NCBI RefSeq assembly: GCF_034702125.1
Contig: NC_085880.1
Coordinates: forward strand, 16,593,148 to 16,657,147
Origin: Engraulis encrasicolus
Taxonomy: Eukaryota; Chordata; Actinopteri; Clupeiformes; Engraulidae
DNA: 64,000 nucleotides
Direction: 5' to 3'
Under the pieces are notes generated by a model. It saw nothing but the letters and a program-made list of their open reading frames with translations. It was not told the origin of the DNA and made no database searches. Below are positions 41,932-53,984 of this stretch, in pieces (positions within the stretch are counted from its first letter, which is position 1; every line of letters starts with the position of its first letter). Both the position numbers and the translations under genes were made by a program.

Positions 41932-42476
41932 CAGAGGCGGTTTTACCAATTGGCAGCAGGGCTTGACATTAACTTTTTCGCTTGCAGGCCACTGTGGCTA
42001 GTAGTTTTCCCGAGTCACTAGCCATCCAGCTATTCTACTAGCCACAATTGTTACATTATCATGACACTGTACATCTAGAAGATGAGTGCATGTGTTTCTA
42101 CATGGAAATAAAACAAACAAATAGAATTTGAGTAACTGAGCTTTTTCTTGAAATTGATACGCTTGTTGCAAAGTGCAGAATATACTGTATGCTATTCTGA
42201 TATGTCATACCATAGAATAAGCTACCTGCCAAATTGGCTAGTGACACTGAAATTGTTACCAGCCACAGCCAAGTTTTACCAGCATTTGGCCGGTTGGCAG
42301 GTGCCAGTGTCAAGCCCTGATTGGCAGACTAGGCAATTGCCTAGAGCCCCACCAAAAATGCGTACTGTAGGGGCCCCCCAGTCATCCCTGTCATGGAAAA
42401 TGCCAGCAAAAATAAGTCAAGAGGGCCCCATGTATATATTTCGACTAGGGCCCCCAAACGGATAGAACCGCCACTG
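41932..42476. mobile_element. hAT MITE (outer) interrupted by another MITE
   Basis: Ends CAGAGGCGGTTTTACC and GGATAGAACCGCCACTG. Flanks aggccagg (41924-41931) and aggacagg (42477-42484) match at 7 of 8. About 180 bp remain once the nested element (41957-42319) and one duplication are removed. Confidence 0.8.
41957..42319. mobile_element. hAT MITE (inner), perfect 8-bp target duplication
   Basis: Terminal repeat CAGGGCTTGACA / TGTCAAGCCCTG. The octamer attggcag lies at 41949-41956 and 42320-42327. The interior repeats 'ctagccac' motifs. Its insertion split the outer MITE, giving the relative age. Confidence 0.92.
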
Positions 42477-42794
42477 AGGACAGGTCAGCAGCATCTCTCA
42501 TCACTTCAGCCCTTCTCACTACTCAGCAGCTGTACTCAGAGCTGAGCTGAGAGGACGTTAACACTGTGGTATTTTCTCCAGTTTTTCTTTTTTCACGCAC
42601 ACACACGCACGCACACATGCACACACACACTCACACACACACTCACACACACACTACACACTCACACACACACACACACACTTTTTTTGTAAGGAAGGTC
42701 TGCTATGCTATGGTAAGGTGCTGTGGGGGTGAAGCTCATTAGACTTGCTGTGCTATGCCTCGCTGCCTGCCAAGAAGACGTCCACACATTCACA
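42477..42794. repeat. Intronic with interrupted CA repeats
   Basis: 42596-42682 is an interrupted CA repeat (cacacactcacac). No gene was seen. Confidence 0.7.
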
Positions 42795-42827
42795 CAAGCA
42801 CACACACACACTTCACACACACACACA

Positions 42828-42866
<39 letters not shown>

Positions 42867-42917
42867 TCTTTCTCTCTTTCTCTCTTTCTCTCTCCACACT
42901 CATTACCAGCTCAGCCT

Positions 42918-42985
<68 letters not shown>
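42795..42985. repeat. Compound microsatellite (CA)n-(CT)n-linker-(CA)n
   Basis: CA, then CT with tctat/tcttt variants (42829-42895), a unique linker starting acactcattacc, then pure CA to 42985. The same order with the same linker recurs at 47424-47661. Confidence 0.95.
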
Positions 42986-42987
<2 letters not shown>

Positions 42988-45419
42988 GGAGAGGGTGGCA
43001 AGAGACTGGTGCAGATGTATTACTGCGGTACTACAATCCTACCAGGACCAGAGATGGGTTGTGGCTTCCTTCTTGTACAGACTGAGATGTGTGGAGGATG
43101 GATGTCCTCAAAATAGGCTCAGAGGGACAACATACTTGTGGAGACATAAACATAAACACAAACAAAATAGCATCGCAGCAACAGAAGCAAAATATTCATG
43201 CACATTTGATTAATGTTTGTGCCAACTGTTGTAGTAATACATACAGTACACTCATGGTAGACTCAAATTGAATATTCACACAAATGGAGCTGTAGTCTGG
43301 CAAATGGCCAAATGGCAAACCTTGGTTCTCAAGGAGTTGCAGAGTGCAATTACCTAGTATACTCTGACATCTACAAGCTTCAGCATTCCGCTGGAGAACG
43401 TTCCGGAAGGCTGGCCTGAAGGAGGACCGTTCTGAGGGCAACCCACATTAAGTCAAAGTGCTGCGACCTCTCCCGAAAGGTGATTTTGACCCGAAGAATA
43501 AGGTTTCAACTCTTTGCCACAGAGCACAAAAACAATATATTGAATGTCAACCCGAAGTCTCACCCCTCCCACCTCTCCTGACCGGCAGTGGTCATGCTAT
43601 TTGGGTTGTTTTCGTTAAGTCTTTTAAACCATGAAGACCTTACGTGCCCTCTTCATAATGCTTTCCACAACCTAAGGAATTGTTGGAGAAAACAATTTTC
43701 TGGAGTCTTAAGACTCCAGAAAACCTCAACGGTACATGAAATAATGTCTCCTTATTTTTGTCAAGAATGTTTTATTAGTGCACAATCGTTTGAGAGCTTA
43801 AATGTAGGGTTTTAATGGTTTAATGGGTGAATTAATCGTGATTGATCTAACATGCATTAGAATTCTGCAACAACAGCAAGAAGAACGCATTACATTGTAA
43901 AAGAAAACTGGCACTGTAGGAATAGACTAGACACCGCTGTAAAACCAAGTAACACTATAATGAAAGGTGTTCTGTTCTTCTGTAAACAACCATCTCAACA
44001 GACACACTGCTTGCTGCGCGCAGCTTCAGTACACATGGTGTCTTAAGCCATTGGCAGCAGTGCACACAAGCATCAGTACACAGTGTCTTAAGCCATTGGT
44101 GGCATTGCACACAAGCATCGGTGCCACTCTTTGACAGTGTGCACAGCACTCATGCCCCACTGAGCACGCTCTTCTGAGTGTTCCTCTTTCTCTCATGTTC
44201 CTGTTCGCATGTGCCTCCTCTCAGATACAGTTGGTTGAGGAAGAGCACTCTTTGTTGTCATGAGGGTGCCTGTGTCATGTCCTCCAGCAGCTCTTTGGTG
44301 CCAATCTCACACTTGGCTGGGAATTTGAGGGTGTCATTTCTACCCTCTCCTACACCCCTCTAGTGCCCCATGCAGCATTACATGGATTGTATCTGACAGC
44401 CGGTTAAAATATAGCGCAGCATCCACCATCATTTTTTGTTGGGGATGTTCATAGCGATGATATCCTACCACCCATCTCTTTTGCAAAGTTGAACCCTCCA
44501 TGCTTGTCTGGTTGTCAGAGCGGTATACTTGCTCTACAGACCTAGTTTGATTACTGTAGTGTACGTTCTTGTTTCCTTGTCTCCACTGACCCCTTTCCTA
44601 GTGGGGATCATGGTGATTAGACAGGAGCATGACAGCCTTGGTGTGTGGCCAAACGAACAGAGCCAAGCCAAGCCAAGGTCGTCCTTTTCAGCCGCTTTGA
44701 ATTATGTTTGCCCAAACGACACTCGCTTGCTCATCATTTTTCGGGTTTTCTGTTGTACCGTACGTCCCTCTCTCTCCGCTAGCCGCAGGCAGCTACAGTA
44801 GTCCCATGGCTCTTCACGTCCCGGAACAGCTCCAGCCCTAAGCGCACGTCGTCCATGAAAATGGAGAGATGAGTCCCTGATATGACAGTGACTGGGGTCT
44901 AGCTGGATCTGTGATGCCACAGTCAGCAAGAACGCTTTGGGTCCAAGTTTCCATTTGTGTATGTAGTAGATTATGAGGGTTATGACGTGGCTAATGAAGC
45001 TTATCGCGACCGTATGACTTTGAATGTTTTATTTTATTTTATTGAGGGCAGTCTTAACTTCAATATCACAATAAGCTCAGTATGTTCACAACATCATAGT
45101 TGTGTTGAAATAATTACTTGAAGTGATTGAAGTTGAAGTGATTACTGATTACATTGGGAATTAACCTGTTTTTTTTTTTCATTGTAGTCTGTCAAACAGG
45201 CCTAGACAATTGCTGGTATTGCAAACCAGAGAGGCAATGCCTGATCATCAGCCTTCAGGACATAACCTACAACTAACCCTGTAAGAAACACTGTAGCTTG
45301 CTTGCATGCTTGTTTGTTTGTTTGTTTGTTTTTGAGCCAATGAGCCCCCTCATTTCCCATGCCATCCAGTGTTCTCCATGCACTGCAGAACGGCGGTGCT
45401 GTTTGCAGCTGATCTGGTA
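42986..45419. other. Intronic, no gene recognised
   Basis: 43998-44130 contains two diverged copies of a sequence ending 'tcttaagccattgg' followed by 'cacacaagcatc', a small tandem duplication of about 55 bp. No exon or transposon ends were identified. Confidence 0.5.
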
Positions 45420-45590
45420 CTTGCAGCCAGGCATGCCAACATGGGGGGGACAAAGGGGTATGTTGACCCGTGCCCAGGGAGATAGGGGCCCAGAATTGGT
45501 TCATCATTACATTGTATGTTTTGGTTAAGGGGCCCTTTCAGATGATTTTTGCCCTGGGCCCAGCAAAAGCTGTCAGCGACTGTGCTTGCA
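45420..45590. mobile_element. MITE fragment, inverted relative to 40375-40590
   Basis: Reverse-complement similarity to the 40375 element through ctgtcagc, ggcccag and tcatcattacattgtatg. The outer boundary is unclear. Confidence 0.45.
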
Positions 45591-45973
45591 GCTATGTGTA
45601 AGCCGTAAGATTTCAGAAAGGCTGTTTTTTCCTTGTCCTCAAAACAGCTCGTAATCTTACAAGGAACAAACATTTCTCACAATGTACTTACCATCTGACT
45701 TTCAACAAGCGAAGATGGAATTCATGTGCCAAGGGATTGGAAGAAAGAGCTGCACTCCCTCTTCAAGTGGGCAACATGGCAGACGATGAATAGTTTTAAA
45801 CTGCATCCAGCAGCTCTTCCTGTGTGTGGGTCTGTAGATTTAGCATTACCTTGCAAATAAAAAGGCTTTAAAGAGGTGTAAAACCCCAGCCCTTGACCTG
45901 GCATCACAAGTATTTTCCACCTCTTCCAGTAATGACTGTTGTTGGCAGACGTCGTGGGTCGATGCCTGAACAC

Positions 45974-46056
45974 TAGGGCTGTAACGATACACCCAACTCA
46001 CGATTCAGTTCGTATTACAATTTTTGAACTACGCTTTGATACACCACGATTTTTAA
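45974..46056. mobile_element. hAT 5' end, truncated
   Basis: Begins TAGGGCTGTAACGATACACC, a hAT-type terminus, with the subterminal 'acgatt' motif. It is interrupted at 46053-46056 by TTAA, where another element starts. No partner end was found downstream. Confidence 0.5.
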
Positions 46057-46440
46057 AGGGGTAATCCGGTGTGAAATGGCTTACGTTGTGTTAAAACGCG
46101 ATGATGAGCCCTAACTTTTGTCTCATACCTCGCCTCCAAAGGTCCCTTGTATTCCGAAGTCCGAGCGTTAGTTAGAATTCCAGAGCTAGGTGAAATTTAG
46201 CTTCTGCTGTGATGGACCGGCACCTGTTTAGCCATCGTTATAAATCTCTACTTTCCTCCCATTTACGAGGCTCAAAGTTGCTCAATGCGCAGAGTCGCGG
46301 GGTTGTTGACATGTAAAACGAGGCATAGGGAACTTTGCTAGTGCACAGTTAGTTTACGAACAGGGCCGTTTGTAAAGGCCGCGTCACAGCACGACTACAG
46401 CTTACACCACAGAAGGTCTACAGTTACAGTTTCAATGAGC
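46057..46440. mobile_element. Possible TTAA-type element, left end only
   Basis: Immediately after TTAA (46053-46056) the sequence AGGGGTAATCCGGTGTG resembles the AGGAGAATTCCGGCCAG terminus of the 60988-62206 element. No matching right end was located, so the 3' boundary is a guess. Confidence 0.35.
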
Positions 46441-46649
46441 AGCATAGTTGCAATGCCTTCTCTGGCCACAATCTTACACAGTGTACCTTTTTAAGTAGCC
46501 CTTTTCTCCTGGCATGCTCTCTTGTGTCATCAACATAACATATGGCATCTCCACAGAGAGCACTGCTCTGCTGCTGATGGTCCAGTCTGCACGTTTCTTC
46601 AGTCTGATTTCTATTCCGCCTCCCACTGGGATCCATGCTTTTGCCACTA

Positions 46650-46781
46650 CTGGGGTGCATTTCTCAAAACCAAAGTTGCTTACTACATTAGCTACTTTGT
46701 TGCTTTCAATGCATTTTCCCATTGGCAACTACCGAAGTTGCTAACAGGCTAACAACTTCCCTTTTGAGAAATGCACCCCTG
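46650..46781. mobile_element. Short MITE, 132 bp, TA-flanked
   Basis: Ends CTGGGGTGCATTTCTCAAAA and TTTTGAGAAATGCACCCCTG, inverted with one mismatch and flanked by TA on both sides (46648-46649, 46782-46783). This is consistent with a Tc1/mariner-type or other TA-targeting MITE. Confidence 0.75.
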
Positions 46782-46855
46782 TATTGGGGAGCCAGACTTA
46801 CAGCTGCATTCTCCCAAGCCTCCAGTAGGCAAACCTAAGCTTATTGTTGCAACTG

Positions 46856-47230
<375 letters not shown>

Positions 47231-47423
47231 CTTCTTTTAGCTGCAATAATGCACAAACACTTTATCACCCACACACCTCTGCTTTGTAGGTCTGCGTCCG
47301 TCTGCTCTCGCCAGCTGGCTTTTTAATTAGATCCGCCTCAGATGCTTCAGACTCCGCGTTCCTGCACAGACCCAACTGAAGCCCCTTCCATTGCATCATG
47401 CTGCCTACGCTGCTGCTAAATAC

Positions 47424-47712
<289 letters not shown>

Positions 47713-47930
47713 CTTTCTCTCACACACAGTTGCTCGCAAACCTACACGCACGCCTGAACTTCCTGACTCCGCTCCATGGCCCTACAGTATAAAAGTACTG
47801 TATGTGTCTGTACTGTGCAGACACAAACATGCACCCATGTAGGCCTTGGCTCAATGAACATAGAAGCTCACTGCTACTGGTACATGCACCTTGTAGCTTG
47901 TATAGGGCCGCACGCACGTACGCACTCACG

Positions 47931-48022
47931 CACCTGCTTTCATATTGTTCCAACCTGAATTCACACTCAAACGCACTAAACCTATAGCCACCATGCAGTA
48001 CACACACCTCAATCCTCTCTCA

Positions 48023-48116
<94 letters not shown>

Positions 48117-48206
48117 GCTTTCATATTGTTCCTACCTGAATTCACACTCCAATGCATTAAACCTATAGCCACCATGCAGTACGCACACCTCAATCCTCTC
48201 TCATCG

Positions 48207-48281
<75 letters not shown>
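47931..48281. repeat. Tandem duplication of a CA-ending unit, two copies
   Basis: Copy 1 begins cctgctttcatattgttcc near 47932 and runs through cctatagccaccatgcag and cctcaatcctctctcatcgc to a CA tract ending at 48113. Copy 2 repeats the same series from 48114 to 48281 with a few substitutions and a shorter CA tract. Confidence 0.9.
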
Positions 48282-48287
<6 letters not shown>

Positions 48288-49323
48288 TTTAGGCGGCCCT
48301 GTCCAGGCTGCCAGGCCCCCAGCTATTCTCCCTCCCAGTGCTGCAGCTAATTGACAGGCCAGGGAGGTAGAGTGCAATGCAGTCTCATCTTTTAAGTGTG
48401 GGTAGACCGCTTTGATGTGAGCCAGTGACGTAGTTTTGGCAGGACACAGAGACTGTCCTTGAGTTCCTTAGACTGCCTGCCCGCCCGTGTCAGTCTTTTG
48501 AAATATAGGCTTTTGCGCTTTTTTTTGTTTGGCGTCAGCATTTTACTGTATGGTCGGTGTGTCATACGATGAATGATTTTTTTTGTGGGGGTGGGGGTGG
48601 AGGTGGAGGATATGGGGCTGCTGACCCTGGATCGATGGATTTCTTTTTTTTCAAGATTTCACTGATTAAGGACAACATTTTTTTTTGCCGTTTTAAACAT
48701 TCAGCATGTTTAAATTAACAGGGTGAATTGAGTTCACGTGTTAGCTGTCATGCAGCATCTATGTTTGTGAGATTTGTTGCTGTGAGATCACACTATGTTT
48801 AGTTTCATCCTCCCAAGTAATAAACAGTCCTGCAAAAAAAAAAAAAAAAACCTGGTGCCTCACTAAGTGGTCTGCACTCTGCAGCTCTGTGTGACATCCT
48901 AATCAGCCATTGCTCTGCTAATGGTCTGCGTTTGCTAAATAAGAAAGAGCTTTGTTTTCATACTGTAATGTTATTCTGCATTGGGGCAAAAACGCTAATT
49001 ATAAGAGGCATAACTACTCTGTAATCTCCATGTCATTTCCATGTTGTGCTCTCTGACTTCATAGAGAGCGCCACCCACCCCCTCATTTGTTTTTAATTAT
49101 GAACAAGGTAATTAAATGATTGACCCGAGTTGACCCAAACAAATGTAAATATGGGGAAGGGTAGGTGGGATGGTCATGAGGGCATACATAAACGATTAGA
49201 TTTCAATGTTTGCCTCCATGCCTTGTCATGGGAATGAAAAAATAGCCATCATTTTGACATACTCATGTATAATGCCCTGCCTTGCACAGTTTGTGAGCGG
49301 AGTGATACGTACATGTGCATGTC
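48282..49323. other. Intronic, nothing recognised
   Basis: Poly-A (48834-48850) and a few homopolymer T runs (48650-48690). No exon was found. Confidence 0.5.
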
Positions 49324-49327
49324 TTAA

Positions 49328-49498
49328 CCCTTTGAGGAGTACCATCACAAATATGTGATTAGAATTTTGCCCAAATTTTGAGTTCTCATTATGATGTCAT
49401 AATGTCTTTGCGAGATTTTTAACACAGACGTCTATAGGAGCTGTAGAGTGTTCCAGTAAAATTCTAGAAGAACCTCTAGAAATTCCTTACTCCTCAAA
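49328..49498. mobile_element. Possible TTAA-type (piggyBac-like) MITE
   Basis: TTAA then CCCTTTGAGGAGTA on the left (49324-49341). The right end reads TTACTCCTCAAA followed by TTAA (49499-49502), an inverted repeat in which the last few bases of the right end seem deleted. CCC termini with TTAA are typical of piggyBac. Confidence 0.55.
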
Positions 49499-49502
49499 TT
49501 AA

Positions 49503-50198
49503 TCATCTTTGAAAACGAGTAAATCTACCTCAGCGTATCGGAAGAATGCTGTGTCTGAGAAAAAGAGGGCCTAGTTTGCCCGTCTTTATCTGAACTTGCC
49601 AAAGACTGAAAGCTTTTCCTCTGCGGAATCAACTTGTGTCAAGGCAAGGGGAATAAATAGAAATCGGAAATCGAGTACATATAAATGCTTTGTTCCAATC
49701 GACTTCTCTTCCCCTGCACAACTTCTCTTAATGAATTAAGTTTGTGTTGTGGTTTGCATTGAGTCAATGGAATTCCTCAGTCCTGGTTGGCGCAGCTTGA
49801 TTGCATTTTAGGGGGAATAAATCGTCAAAAGTATTAGCGAGTGAATTTACTGTTTTATTGTTGGTCTTAACAGCCTCCATTCAGAGATGTTCTTTTGTGA
49901 AGGAGCCTTGCAACTGTGATTTAAAACGGAAAGCATTTTAATGGCATTACACGTCAGATGGATTGGAGCCAGCGTCAGCCACATCACTCACAATGGACTG
50001 GCAGACAGGGGGCCTTGCCAAACTGCATCCTACGCACGCACCCCCGCACGCACACGCACGCACACGCACACACACCTAGAGAAATACACAAACACAAGCA
50101 AACACACAGCAATACATACACACACAGCAAGAGCAACAGCCAAGATACACACCCACCCACACACACACCTAGAGAAATGCACAAGCACACACAAAGCA

Positions 50199-50199
<1 letters not shown>
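49503..50199. other. Intronic, interrupted CA repeats from 50035
   Basis: 50035-50199 is a mixed CA/CGCA/CCCA repeat with a twice-occurring cacacctagagaaat(a/g)cacaa segment. No exon was found. Confidence 0.6.

Positions 50200-50290
<91 letters not shown>
50200..50290. repeat. (CA)n microsatellite
   Basis: Pure CA tract ending at the left edge of a MITE. Confidence 0.96.
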
Positions 50291-50291
<1 letters not shown>

Positions 50292-50621
50292 AGGGGTGGA
50301 ACTTAAACATTTTCCCCACCAGTCACTCACAATTTTCACCAGTCACCATTTTTACAAGTTTATATTCAACTGTTCCAAACATTGTAAGATCATTTTCTGA
50401 TCAGTAATTCTTGTTTCAGAGGTCATAAATTCAGTTATTGTAATGCAAATAATTCTTTTCAATTACCAATTTGCCTTTATGTTGGATGCTGTATATAACT
50501 CAGCATAGTAGAAACATTTCACCTGTCAAGGTGACTGGTGAGTTGACATATTTCACCTGCCAAAGGCCAAATTCACCCGTCATTGGCAGGTGGACGGGTG
50601 CTTATGTTATTTCCATCCCTG
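50291..50621. mobile_element. hAT-type MITE, 331 bp, inserted in a CA microsatellite
   Basis: Ends CAGGGGTGGAA and TTCCATCCCTG. The flanks acacacac (50283-50290 and 50622-50629) fit an 8-bp duplication, though the surrounding CA repeat makes this uninformative on its own. The interior has repeated 'caccagtcac' and 'tcacctg' motifs. Confidence 0.7.
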
Positions 50622-50629
50622 ACACACAC

Positions 50630-53406
50630 GCACACAGCAAGACCAACAACCAAGATACACACACATTCTCCATCTCTCCCCCTCCTTCTCTATCTCTCCA
50701 TTTCATCTCTTCATCTCTCTCACAGGCGTGCTGCCATATTCACCGAGGCCCTGACACTGTAGAGGCCCCGTTGAGATACACTAGTTTAGGCCCTGGCTCA
50801 AGGCAGCTAATTATTTTTTTTCCGGGGCTTTCTAGCTGCATTCAGAGGTCTCCCTCCCATCTCATACCTGTTCGTTTATCAGGGGGCTGAATGTGATGAC
50901 CAAGCAAGGTGGTGGAGGTGAATAGATACACTTAATGTGCAATCAATGCATAGACCTTTCATGGAGAACTGGTCACAGGAGGCAAGGCAGTAAGTGACCT
51001 TTTAAGATGACTAATGCTGTATGGTGTTAATAATCGGCTTATGTTTTTATTTTTCCAAATTTTGTAGTATGTGAGTACTATATGCACTGCAGTGGGTGAA
51101 GCCCAAAATTTCCCCCTGGGGACATTAAAGTATACTCTGTACTCCACTCCCTACTACGACCCTCAGGATGGCTGGCCGGCTGCGTGGACAATCATGACTG
51201 GCCAGACCTCTCCTTTTATTGCTGAATCCTCCACATTGAAACCCTTTAATGCGACACTTCAAACACTATAACCAAAGAAATGATCACTGCACTGCACTTA
51301 CAGCTGGCTGTGTATTTCTGTCTTATGTTGTGTCTGGATGGGTTTTTCCACTTGTATGTGAAAGCACAAGGCAATTACACACTCTCACTGGTAGTGTCTT
51401 TGTAACTGCAATAAATATATGCGATAATATATAAGATAATGTACCCTTCACTGTCTAGAAATGCCGCCGTCGCTTCCCTTGCCTTGTCATTGCTAATTGC
51501 CAAAGCTGTTGACATTAATGTGTTAATTAGTGGTCTGGAGTGCTAATAAGACCAGATTGTCCTGAAAGTGGAACTGGCACTACATCCCAAAGCCCTCAAC
51601 GAATATCAGGGGAATTGAGGATTTACCCTAACAATATCTTCATCATCACCTCCAACAAGGATGTTATTACCTCCGCCAAGGATGTTATTTTTAAAGATTA
51701 GATCGGCAGAAGAGATGTTACCGGGAAACAAGACCAGTACTAGTCATCAGCAACCTAGATCAGGAGGTATGTATAGTATGTAAGCACTGAATTCAAATGA
51801 CACCATTAGATCTATAGTTTAACCTGTACATCAGTCTGCATGGGGTTGTCCATACACCTGTGGCTTCTCAGAATGAAAAAGACAAATGATGGACAGAGAG
51901 TTTGATTCTTTTACTGAAGCATAACATTAAGTCATTCAGCTTTATCATTAGCTAAAGCTAAAGCTAAATCATTACGCTTTTAGCATGATTACAAGAGAGC
52001 AAGAGTTTTCCTCGCACAAGTCACAAAGAGAAAATTTAGTGCCTGCTGAAAAAGCATCATGTCAGCTGCAGCGCTCAGTGTGGTTTATATTGTGGGTGAC
52101 ATCACGTACTGCACCTCCTCTTTCTCCTCCTCTTCCTCCCCATCCTCCTCATCTGCGTCGGTGTGTACTGACTGCAAAGTACGGCAGGCAGCCACTGGTT
52201 TCTTCATCCTAACCCCACATTTCATTTCGGGGGGGGGGTCAACAGGTTAAACTTCCCCCGTGATCAGGATTCCAGCTGAGCCAGCTAGATAACTGGGTTT
52301 CCGGCAGCCCAGCGAACAGACAGAGCGCGTGTACAGAGCTCCAGCAAGCTAATGAAAACGGCCCATGCGAGCGCAAGTCAGCGCTTTTCATTTAGCAGAC
52401 AGATGTGTACGGCTTGGCTCCTCTCCATTTGCGCCTCCCCAGTGGCTCTCCTGGATCTGTTTGATACCAGCTGTATCGCATCGCAACGTTTCCCACTTTC
52501 AACTTTTCTCCTCACATCTACATTTTGCGAATGCTTTTCTCCGTAATACGAGGCCAGGCCACGCTTGGCTCATGGGCTTAGCTCCAAGAGTTTTAGACGA
52601 GCGCATGCACACTGCTCTGTAATGACCGCTTTTAACAAATGGAAGAATGGCTGCGTTTAGTGCTTAGCTGTTGTTTGTTTTTTTCTCTGTCTCGATCTCT
52701 CTCTTTCATAAAGCTCCCAATTTTCTCCTTTTTTAATCCTTTTTAAGAGAAGCTGGATATTTATCAACATGTGACAGAAGTAACAAACACAACACAAATA
52801 AGAACATAATTTTGCAAACAATATTAATCCAGCACTTACAGATGGTACAGTAGCATAAATATGTTTAATTGCATGCAGAGATTGCTGAGTCGGTTAGAGC
52901 GTAGTACCACCAGGAGGGATTTAGGAATTAGTGGGCAACTAACAAGCGGCAAAATAAAATAAAATAAAATGTTTGTGCCTTATTTGTGTACAACGCCTCA
53001 GTCGGCCTTGACCACCCTTAGTGCAGTGCGAAGGCTCTTTTAACCGTAGTGAATTTTACCTACAATAGTGTGAGGGCAATTCTCAAAAGCCCATATTTTT
53101 GTTCATTAGTTTTTGTAAAGCGCTAGGTCGGTCGGTTAACAACTATTTTGGTTTGCCTGTTTGTTTGTGGTGACAGACCTTGAAGCTATTGGCTGTGTCG
53201 CATGCTCTCTATCTATTATTAGCGCATGCCCCAGAGGTCATTAGCATGCATGGCAAACACAGCCAGAATTAATAGCACAAAAAACCCCACACGTGCGCCG
53301 CGCACTCGCGGTACAAAATAAATAATCTCTGCCGCAAAAAAAAAAAAAAAATGTGATGCAATCTCCCACCATCCTCTCAGCTTTTTAATGCAGTAGGTTG
53401 TGATCT
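50630..53406. other. Intronic, no gene recognised
   Basis: Contains a retroelement-tail-like motif (aatttccccctggggacatt near 51108), AAAAT repeats at 52950-52970, a G-run at 52229-52237, and otherwise unremarkable sequence. No exon or transposon pair was identified. Confidence 0.5.
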
Positions 53407-53410
53407 TTAA

Positions 53411-53980
53411 CCCTATCCAGACCGGGCTTTTTTGGCATTCCTGGGACCGGGGGGGGGCTCTTTTGACCCCCCCCTCATAACTTAGGAACCGAATGGCATA
53501 TGACCACCAAACTTGGAGGGGATGATCTTCAGCCAAAGATCTATGAATGACATCAGTTTGGTGTCATTATTGGATATTATGACATCATTATGACGTCATT
53601 TCCTGATTTTATTGCCCAAAATGTCACCTTAATGTATTTTCCATCTAACTTGGGTAATGCACATCAATTTTGGTTATTATGTGCTTCAGACCACTTCAAA
53701 TGTTCACAAGGGTGTCTGATGCTAATGAAAATGTAAAAAAATATGAAAAGTGATGATGATGAGACTTAGATCAGTGATTTTTGGTCAGGCGTACCTGTCA
53801 GAAAACCGTTGCCATGGCAACAACAAAAATGATAAACCTAATCTTTTGGTATCACACTGTAGCCAACTTCATGTTAGGAAAAGTCACAAAGTTTCGTAGT
53901 CCTAGCTTTAGTCATTCAGGAGTTATACGACATCAAAGTTGGTGCGGGCACTTTTAGCCCCCCCCCCGGTCTGGATAGGG
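53411..53980. mobile_element. piggyBac-like MITE, 570 bp, TTAA target
   Basis: TTAA at 53407-53410 and 53981-53984. The ends are CCCTATCCAGACCGGGC and CCCGGTCTGGATAGGG, near-perfect inverted repeats starting with CCC as in piggyBac. The next bases are G/C runs (gggggggggctc and gcccccccccc) that could extend the hairpin. No transposase is present. Confidence 0.88.
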
Positions 53981-53984
53981 TTAA

